Shown here piece after piece: positions 17,246-25,900 of a DNA stretch of 45,818 bases; within the stretch, counting starts at the first letter, position 1; each line of letters opens with the position of its first letter. The position numbers were made by a program, and so were the translations under genes. Under the pieces are notes generated by a model. It ran no database searches. It saw only the letters and a list, made by a program, of their open reading frames with translations, and was not told the DNA's origin. Source of the stretch: Kiritimatiellia bacterium (lineage in GTDB: Bacteria; Verrucomicrobiota; Kiritimatiellia; JAQICX01); contig JAQICX010000018.1 of assembly GCA_027858345.1 (NCBI GenBank), forward strand, positions 1 to 45,818. Direction: 5' to 3'.

Positions 17246-18619
17246 ATGCCTATTGAAGAAACAACATATGATTTTTTGCAAGATCTCATTGAAAAGCAGA
17301 AATGGGATAAGGTTGCCGAGCTCTTATCAGAGTTGCATACAGCCGATATTGCTGAAATAATTAACACATCTCCCAGCAATATTCACAAAACTCTATTTAA
17401 CATCTTGCCGCAAGAAGCTAAACCAGATGTATTAGCAGAACTTGAACATATTGCAGAAGCTGATATTATCGAATCACTGACAAATGGTGAACTTAGTGAT
17501 ATTGTTGAAGAGATGTCTCCTGATGATGCGGCTGATATTATTGCCGAACTTACAGACAAACGTTCTGAAGAAATTCTGAATCTTATGGAGCATGAAGAAT
17601 CTAAAGAAGTTCGAAGACTTTTGACATACAAAGATGATACAGCTGGTGGTATCATGACTACTGATGTGGTTGCCATGCAGGAAAATCAAACAGTTCAGGA
17701 AGCCATTAATGAACTTGCATATATTGATGAAGAAGAACCATTTTTCTTTGCATATATCGTCGACAAACAACACAAGCTTATTGGCTACCTGGATATATGG
17801 GAACTTATAAGAACTAAAGATAGACAACAAAAACTTATTAACGTTGCTCACACAGATATCACATCTGTTGATGTAGACACTGACCAGGAGGAAGTTGCTA
17901 GACAGTTTTCAAAATATGATTTAAAGACAATCCCGGTTGTTGATAAAGACAACCATCTTGTTGGACGTATTACAGCTGATGATGTTATGGATGTTATTGA
18001 AGAAGAAGCATCTGAAGATATTTTCATGTTGGCTGGTTCTCATGATGATGAGATTGAGTCAGTATCACCATTCACTAGTTGTCGTTTACGTCTTCCATGG
18101 CTTTTTTTGACACTAGCAGGAGGATTCGTAACAAGTTTTTTGCTAAACAAATTTAATATTCTGGTGACCGGTTCAGCCATGGCTCTAGTTGCATTTGTAC
18201 CAATAATACTTGGAATGGGTGGCAACACAGGCTTGCAGGCATCAACGCTTGTAGTTAGAAGTATTGCTCTTGGAAGATTTAAAAACAAAAATATATATAA
18301 GCATATCCAAAAAGAAATTCTAACCGGCATAATGATGGGGCTTATCTGCGGACTCATTATTGCGGCATGGGCATATTTCATTATTGGAAATTCTCCTGCA
18401 GCTATAAACACATACAAACTGGCTGGAGTTGTTGGCATTGCACTGTGTTCCGCAATGATATTTGCTACACTATTTGGTTCAATAGTGCCAATAGTTCTTG
18501 ACAAATTCAATATTGACCCAGCTATTGCTTCCGGACCATTTATATCATCAGCAAATGATATATCAGCACTGCTTATATATTTTGGTGTTACCGCATCACT
18601 TTTGAGAATGATACTTTAA
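17246..18619 (+). CDS. mgtE: Magnesium transporter MgtE
   Basis: The 457-residue inner-membrane channel has an N-terminal MgtE_N domain (about 1-125), two CBS domains (about 130-255) that sense cytosolic Mg2+, and five transmembrane helices (about 275-457). The last helix carries the pore Asp in A-N-D-I-S-A-L-L-I-Y-F. The dimer passes Mg2+ and closes when Mg2+ binds the cytosolic domains. No riboswitch can fit in the 9-bp gap to tsaD. A heptamer tract starts 4 bp past the stop. Confidence 0.95.
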   Translation: MPIEETTYDFLQDLIEKQKWDKVAELLSELHTADIAEIINTSPSNIHKTLFNILPQEAKPDVLAELEHIAEADIIESLTNGELSDIVEEMSPDDAADIIAELTDKRSEEILNLMEHEESKEVRRLLTYKDDTAGGIMTTDVVAMQENQTVQEAINELAYIDEEEPFFFAYIVDKQHKLIGYLDIWELIRTKDRQQKLINVAHTDITSVDVDTDQEEVARQFSKYDLKTIPVVDKDNHLVGRITADDVMDVIEEEASEDIFMLAGSHDDEIESVSPFTSCRLRLPWLFLTLAGGFVTSFLLNKFNILVTGSAMALVAFVPIILGMGGNTGLQASTLVVRSIALGRFKNKNIYKHIQKEILTGIMMGLICGLIIAAWAYFIIGNSPAAINTYKLAGVVGIALCSAMIFATLFGSIVPIVLDKFNIDPAIASGPFISSANDISALLIYFGVTASLLRMIL

Positions 18620-18623
18620 AAAG

Positions 18624-18700
18624 ATAGTAAATGGTTAAGGGTAAATAGTAAATGGTCAATAAAAACACTTAAAAGATCAGACGGATCAGATGGATTTTTT
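18624..18700. repeat. Heptamer then nonamer tract after mgtE
   Basis: Five heptamers (ATAGTAA, ATGGTTA, AGGGTAA, then ATAGTAA, ATGGTCA) cover 18624-18658, showing a two-unit higher-order repeat. Three nonamers (AGATCAGAC, GGATCAGAT type) cover 18674-18700. Confidence 0.7.
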
Positions 18701-18701
18701 T

Positions 18702-18845
18702 CCGCGCCGAGGCGACGCGGCTACAGTGTGAAGATTGCAGTTTAACCGTCGATTGTTGAATACCCCCTGTAGCCGAGTCCCATGGGCTCGGGAAGGTAAC
18801 GCAACGATCTTCGTTGCAGTTTTCCGCGCCGAGGCGACGCTACAG
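18702..18845. repeat. REP/BIME-like cluster
   Basis: Modules are 18702-18726 (CCGCGCCGAGGCGACGCGG + CTACAG), 18767-18791 (CTGTAG + CCGAGTCCCATGGGCTCGG), 18801-18817 (GCAACGATCTTCGTTGC) and 18824-18845 (shortened CCGCGCC copy + CTACAG). Order and spacers mirror 2635-2758 in reverse. Confidence 0.75.
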
Positions 18846-18899
18846 TCGTGAAACGTGTAGATTGACAAGACGATGGAAGACCAACGTGGAACAACAAAC

Positions 18900-18969
18900 A
18901 ATTACTTGTCACGTAGTACTTAGCACTTATTACGTATTCCTGTGTACTTTACACTATGCACTGTGAACT
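18900..18969. repeat. Ten-unit heptamer tract upstream of recO
   Basis: Ten consecutive 7-bp units share the pattern NNNNAC(T/G) or CCT (for example TAGTACT, TAGCACT, GTGTACT). The phase is kept over 70 bp even though no two adjacent units are identical. It ends 26 bp before the recO start. Confidence 0.75.
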
Positions 18970-18995
18970 TTTATAGAAAACCATCCAACTAACAA

Positions 18996-19766
18996 ATGAT
19001 AACAAAAACAAATGCAATAATATTAAGAATTGTTGATTTCAGCAACACATCGCAGATAATTACATGCTTAACAAAAGAATATGGCAAGATAACTCTTTCA
19101 GCAAAAGGTGTCCACCGATATAAAACATTCAACAATGGACAATATGACCTTTTCAATGAAACAGAAGTTCTATACTATAATAAATCGCAGAATAGCATTC
19201 ACATTCTTAAAGAAATTACTCCTTTAAAATTAAGAGCTGAGCTGAAAAAGAATTGGCGTGCGGCAGCACTAGCTTCATATTTTACAGATCTAATATCCAA
19301 AGTATCTCTACCATATCATCATCAGGAAGAAGTATATGAAATACTGGATGACAGCTTGGAAGCATTAAATACAAAAGATAAGCCAAATATAAAATCATTG
19401 TTTATGTTTGAACTAGCACTAATGAAAGCATTAGGATTTGCACCCGGACTTGACTCATGTCTATCTTGTGGAAAAGACCTTCAGAAACAGCAGGCATCCA
19501 ACTATTTCTCGGCTCGTAACGGTGGAATAATATGCAAAAATTGTTATACAAAGCAGATGCAGAACCCCAACGACCTATATATGAGAAAAGATGTTGAAAA
19601 CATAATGCGATTCATGCAAAAGACCAGCAATAGTAATCTAAAACTTTCAACAAATCAGGAAGATGAGGTGCAAAGATTCATGCACAACTTCATCCATCAT
19701 CACATCGAACTATATGAATATATTAAAAGCCGGGAAATTGCCATCCAGCTCCTGAAGTCGCTATAA
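18996..19766 (+). CDS. recO: DNA repair protein RecO
   Basis: The 256-residue RecO mediates loading of RecA on SSB-coated gaps with RecR. The N-terminal OB fold spans about residues 1-80 (T-N-A-I-I-L-R-I-V-D-F-S-N-T-S). A zinc-binding C-L-S-C...C-K-N-C pair lies near residues 157-189 inside the alpha-helical C-terminal domain. Length is normal. There is no clear Shine-Dalgarno site, and repeat tracts fill the region up to about 26 bp before ATG. recD2, also a recombination gene, lies 4 kb upstream in the same direction. Confidence 0.92.
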   Translation: MITKTNAIILRIVDFSNTSQIITCLTKEYGKITLSAKGVHRYKTFNNGQYDLFNETEVLYYNKSQNSIHILKEITPLKLRAELKKNWRAAALASYFTDLISKVSLPYHHQEEVYEILDDSLEALNTKDKPNIKSLFMFELALMKALGFAPGLDSCLSCGKDLQKQQASNYFSARNGGIICKNCYTKQMQNPNDLYMRKDVENIMRFMQKTSNSNLKLSTNQEDEVQRFMHNFIHHHIELYEYIKSREIAIQLLKSL

Positions 19767-19819
19767 CGCACTAGAGTTGTTAAAACATTGACCTATGGTA
19801 GACAACCTTCTGGTTTGTT

Positions 19820-19970
19820 GCAACGAAGATCGTTGCTTTACCTTCCCGAGCCCACGGGACTCGGCTACAGGGTTTATTCAACAATCGACGGTTAAACTGC
19901 AATTTTCACACTGTAGCCGCGTCGCCCCGGCGCGGAAAACATCTGACAAATCTGACAGATCTTTCAAATG
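19820..19970. repeat. REP/BIME-like cluster with nonamer tract
   Basis: Modules are 19820-19836 (GCAACGAAGATCGTTGC), 19846-19870 (CCGAGCCCACGGGACTCGG + CTACAG), 19911-19935 (CTGTAG + CCGCGTCGCCCCGGCGCGG), then nonamers CATCTGACA and AATCTGACA at 19940-19966. It lies between the convergent recO and giant subtilase genes. Confidence 0.75.
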
Positions 19971-19986
19971 TTAATTGACAGTTGAT

Positions 19987-22900
19987 TTACTCTTTAACAT
20001 TCGATTTGAAATATCTCCAGACACCATTTGTCGATAATGTCATGGAACCATTTTTGACGTCGTTAGAAATTGTTATATATGGGCTAATAAGATTTGTAGT
20101 TCCATCCAGTGAATATGTTCTTAAGTTATCATCAAATGGTGACCAACTGACAACAACTCCGTTTGATGAGATTGTAACTAATGTTTGGAACAGAGACTCT
20201 TCATTTGTAGGAATAGTTAAGGCCACATATTCCTGCCAGGAGACTAGTCCATCGCCATCGGTATCCATATTTGCCAAGGCTTCATAATCAGTCTCACCAG
20301 GATAGAACTGTGCAAGCCATAATTGAGGCATACCATTGGTCACTATTATTTCATCAAAAGTTGCAACAATAGTTCCATCATCTAATATTAACCATTCAAA
20401 GTTTGTTTCAGTTCCCGCAACAAGATAACTATTGGTTGCGAAGGAAACAAGTTTATAGTGTTCGTCTGGTGTAGCGACAAACAGCATATTAGTTCCCTGT
20501 GGCACATCGAATGTTCCTTGAGGATCAATATCGCCTGGACCTACACTACTTGAAACAATTGTATACCATGGCAATTCATATGCCCCCATATCAACAGTTC
20601 CATGAGCAATACGAGTGTTACCAAGCAAATCAAGTGCTGAAGTCACATATGCATTTAGTCCGGCATCGATACATGGTGAGCTGGCTGATAATTCATAGCT
20701 CATATTTGTACTGAACAGAGGATCAATTGATATATTTCCTTGATTTGGAGGAACAACCCCTACCCCAATATTTGAATAGTAAGCATCTGAACCACCTACA
20801 AAATCAGTCCCTGTATTACCATATACAATGGAGTTAATAATATCAGCATTGAACACTCCGCCACAATTATCTAATCCATGCCAGTTCTCCGTAACAGTGC
20901 TATTAACAAATGTTGTTTTAGAAACAATATATGGATTTTGATAGAATCCTCCACCTTCATAATCTGCACCATTGCTATGCAACAGACAGTTTATAATAGT
21001 TGACGATTTACTATCGCCAAATATAGCCCCACCATAACTGGCCGTATTATTATATAATATGGACGATGATATATCAGAATCGGTAGCACCTCCACCAAAT
21101 GTTGAGGTGTTTGAGTAAATTTCACTGTTTGCTACAATTGAGTTTGCCACACCTCCACCATACTCTGCATCACAGAGTGCAACTTCCACATTTGTTTCAG
21201 CATTTGCATGACCTAAGCCGCCACCATAAAGAGCTGAACAATCTTCAATAACAGAATCTCTGACGGTTGCTCCAAAGATACCACCACCATAATATCCAGC
21301 ATAGCAGTAGATTATGTTACCCCCCTTAACAACGGCGGCATGACTCTGAGCCCAAATACCACCACCATTGTTTTCAATATAATAATTAGCTCCATCTTTT
21401 GTCTTACCATTTATCAACCAAAAGCCATCTAAAACAGTACCATCAATCATTAAAACTGGTCGATACATATCAGCACCGTTAATAATTGGGTTAGTAATGC
21501 CTCGCAAGACAATGTTTTTATTGATAACAACAACATTGGTCACAGAGGCTGTAGGATGAGAAAGAGGGCGACTTGCAGGCGATTTTGTATAAATTGCACT
21601 GGCAACTTGAACCAACGCCCACTCTTCTGCTTCATCAATTGCTTCCTGAATTGTCTTAGATGCATTCTCCCAGGTGTTAAATCCATTGGTTGCAAGACCG
21701 GATGGGCTAACATAAACATATTCTGAATAATATGCAAAAAGGTTTGTTACTGTAAACTCACCTGCTCTTGCCTGATAAACAACATCAAGCAGATTGGTTG
21801 AATTAATTTCATCAAAGACAAACTCAATAGTTTCCCCCATTGGCGATTTAACAATATCTTTTACAGCTAAACCACCAATTGTTGCAGACGTAACCTCTCC
21901 AACATCAAGACTGTTGGTTATCAACAGATGGTCACCATACTGATCTCTCCAACGGCTATAACCTGTAGTAATATCATCAGATGTGATTGCTGTACCTGTA
22001 ACATCAATACTGACATTTGTTTTGTTCAATGCTTCAAACGAGATAAACAGTTCAGACTCATAGTAATCCAAAACATTTGGATTAAAATCAATTGGTATCG
22101 CATATGTTTCACCAGGGTTAATCGTTATTGGCAAAAGGCTCTGATAACTGTTTTGTTTTTCAAAAGAATTTACATTGACATTGTATATCATGTTATACCA
22201 CAAATCTTTAATTCCTGATGCAACATCAAATTCCGCATCAATAAATCCTTTATACACAGTGTTTTCCATGTATAAAATGGAATAATCAGATTCAATTGAG
22301 AAGGTTGCAATAGGCATTGCAAATTCATCGGGGTTCAAAGTTGCAGAACACCCATAATAGTCAAAGTATGCATATGAATATGTAATAGGATTAGGCACGC
22401 TCTTAGGTTGTTCAAAAAACATTTCAGAGTCATCTAAGCCTACAATATTCACAGGCTCGTCAATCATGGCATCACCTTCCACCTCGCCACCTAGAGTTCT
22501 CCACAAATCACTTCCCCAATAAGCTGCACACCAAGAGCCAGCAATCAACGGTTTACCACTTTTTGTGAAATCAATCAAAGCATTTTCCAATGCCGTTACG
22601 CTATTATAATTAGGCAGAAAATAGTATTCAGAAGAGAAAATAACCATATCCCATTGCTGTGACACAAGAGCATTGTGAAACAGAGCAACTTCACCATAAC
22701 CATAGACTGTAACATTCGCCCCCATTGATGTAAGTACCTGATATGGATATGATAAGGTCTTAGGATTCAAATAATCATCGGCATATAACAGCACTGTCTT
22801 ATTTGTCATAGTGAAATTCATATCCACTGGAACAGATTTCTTATTCAACCTAATATTTTCAATTGTCACTGGATATTGAGAATCTATATTTTTAACATAA

Positions 22901-25900
22901 ATGCTTTCTGTACGAGATATATCAAGTTGTTGATTTCCAAACGGCATAACAGTTTCGTTGATTGTTGGCAGGCTTCCGCTGATTTCAACCTGTCCAATAC
23001 CTGTTGATACATCAAGCAATACAGGAACCTGTTGTTGAGTACTACTGTCAAAATTGGCAAACTCAATATAATTTGTATATTTGCCAAAAACAAAAGAATT
23101 TACAACATGATCAACCGTACCCGTCACAATTATACTTTCACCTGCAGGAATAGAACCAAATGCAGGTAATACAGCAATCCAGTTTTCACTTGCAGCCGCT
23201 GTCCAATGAAGTGTGCTTTCTGATATATTATGAACAGTAAACTCATATATATATTCATTAATATCAATATTCTCGCGCGTATGAATAACATATCCCTCTT
23301 CAGGAGTTACACTCAAGGCATCATATGGGTACTGAGCATATGCAAACATATCACTTTCAACAAAACCCGAAGGAGTTCCACTTCCTTTAGAGAGCCCGGC
23401 AATCGAATTACCAAGAGCATCAACATCGCCATATGTTAGACGAACATTTCCATTAAAGAAAAATTCAATTTGGAAACTGCTTCGATTTTCAGTATCAAAT
23501 TCAGGAACATTAATATAGCTGATCACAAAACGGTCAACAAACTCATTATAGAAAACTTCACCCTCCTGAGGAGATAAGTCTGTGAAAAGTGGTGCAACCG
23601 ATGGTAATGCAAAGTGATCTGCAACAGTTGGATTATATTCACTGCTACCCTCTGTAAAAGTAACTCGCCCATTACCATTAATAAATAGATTTGAGTAACT
23701 AGTACCATAGAAACTTATACCGCCAGGAGCATTAACCTGAATATTGGCAATTCCATCATCTGTCAATTCAACTGGTATACCTGAAGGTTCAACAAATAAC
23801 TGTTCAATATCGTTACAGTAGGCTACATAATAGTTTGTATTCCCTGCATCAGGAACAAACAACAATGATTTGTTTGACAAATTTTGTGCATCTCCCATGA
23901 AAACTTGCGTAAAATAATCTGGTATATTGCGAACCATAAAATTCTGACTATTACCAACAGAAGATAGTGTATTAGATATAACCAGCGTTTCCTGATAAAT
24001 TGAGTTCAAATCTATGACACCAGATTTGACTGTTGCATCAAGAACCGTTCCTTCGTATGCGGCAAGAGTACCCGACATAGAACTAAAATCAATGTATTCA
24101 TTAGCTTGAGTTCTATAAGCCTCCCAGTTCAAAGCCGTTGAAGCACGATTTGTAAGTATCAGCTCATATTTTTCCGGAGCATAGTTCAAAGCATTTGCCT
24201 TCGTAAACAAAAAAGTCGACTGATCAGGAAGAATCTTTAGAGGGTCTTCATATGACAAAGCTATATCAAATATCTCACTTATTGAATTCTCTTGAGAATA
24301 CAAAGCAATAGTTCCTGAGTAGACATCCCCTACTTGAAGTCCACCAACTCCGTAATCAGCAGTAAAGGCAATATTAGTACTTATCCCCGATTCCAATGTG
24401 CCGGAATTTCCTCCAACAGCAGATAGCCAGTTGTTAGAACTTGAAACATCTAACTGCCAATGTATTGCTTCGTCGCCAGTATTAAGCAGCTCAAACCAGA
24501 GTTCTGAAGGAGTAACCTCACCTTGCTCAACACCAACAAAGGTCAAATCATCTGGCGGGGTAATCTGCATATTATAATTTAACTCTTGATAAGATGAAAA
24601 GTCTGATTCCTGAAAGTTTGCAGGAATTCCATTGCCTTCAGATAGACCTGTTATAAATATTCTTGTTATATCAATTTTTTCATATGTTATTCTGACAGTT
24701 CCATCGAAGAAACATTCAATCTGATAACTGCTTGTTGTTGTCTCATTATACCCCGGTACATTTACAAACGTAACAATTGCTCTGTCAGAAAGTTCTTCAA
24801 TGTAGACCTTGCCATTTTGCGGAGATAAATCAGCAAACATTGCAGAAATTGCAGGTAAGGCAAAATAATTTGCAAGTGATATTAGATATTGAGTTGATCC
24901 CTGTCCTAAAGTAATTCTACCATTTGAAGATATGTATAGAGAAGAGTAAGCACTACTAAAAAACGGGAATGTATTGCCATTTGACAGCACAAAATTATAA
25001 ATGGTATCGTCCCCCATTGATATTTGGGTTGCATTATCCAGATTTATATAAAATTCACTTACAGAGTTTATATAGGTATCGTAACTTGTTCCATTTTCAA
25101 TAAATACAATTGATTGATAACTTAGGTCATTCACTCCACCAACAAATTCTTCGGTGTAAAAATCATGAGCTCGAACATCAAGATTCAAAACCCTATTTAT
25201 AGTTGTTCCCGAATACAAGTTGGTGAAAGCAAGAATATCACTATAGATTCCAGGGGAGTACATATTGCTATAGACAGAAACAACGACATCCTGACTTGTA
25301 TGTCCGGCAAGAACTCCACTAGCTGGCTGAACATCAAAAACATTTGTACCTAAATAACTATTCCAAGCAATACTCACATCGCCTGTATTACCTAATGTAT
25401 ATGTATTATTTTCAGGATAAATGTTTGACTGCTCATTGAACAACAAAAAGTTTGCCGGCAAAGATGGTGTAACTGTTAATTCACCACTCTCTTTTTCATG
25501 AAGATTTGCATTGTATGTGACTAAAGCGAAGTCCTGGTCAAGTGGATATTCATTTACAGGAACCCCATCACCAGCAATATTTACAGAAATGACCTTAACT
25601 TCAACAGTACCGCTAATACCAGCTGGCAAAAAAACACTTTCCACATTGTTTATTCTGTCTCCAGAACCACCTTGTACCGAAGTGTCATGTGAAAATACAT
25701 TTCCATAATATGGGACATTGTTGACCAGAACAATAAGGTCAAGATCATTGACATAGGCTGCACCGGTTGTTGACCCGAGGGCATCTGTCCATGCAAGTGT
25801 AACCCTAAAAACTTTTTGTGTGTCAGTAATCTCGCCAACAAAACTAAATTCCTGCCCTGAATCTGTAAACAAATTATTTGTGTTCTGATCGACAAATGAT

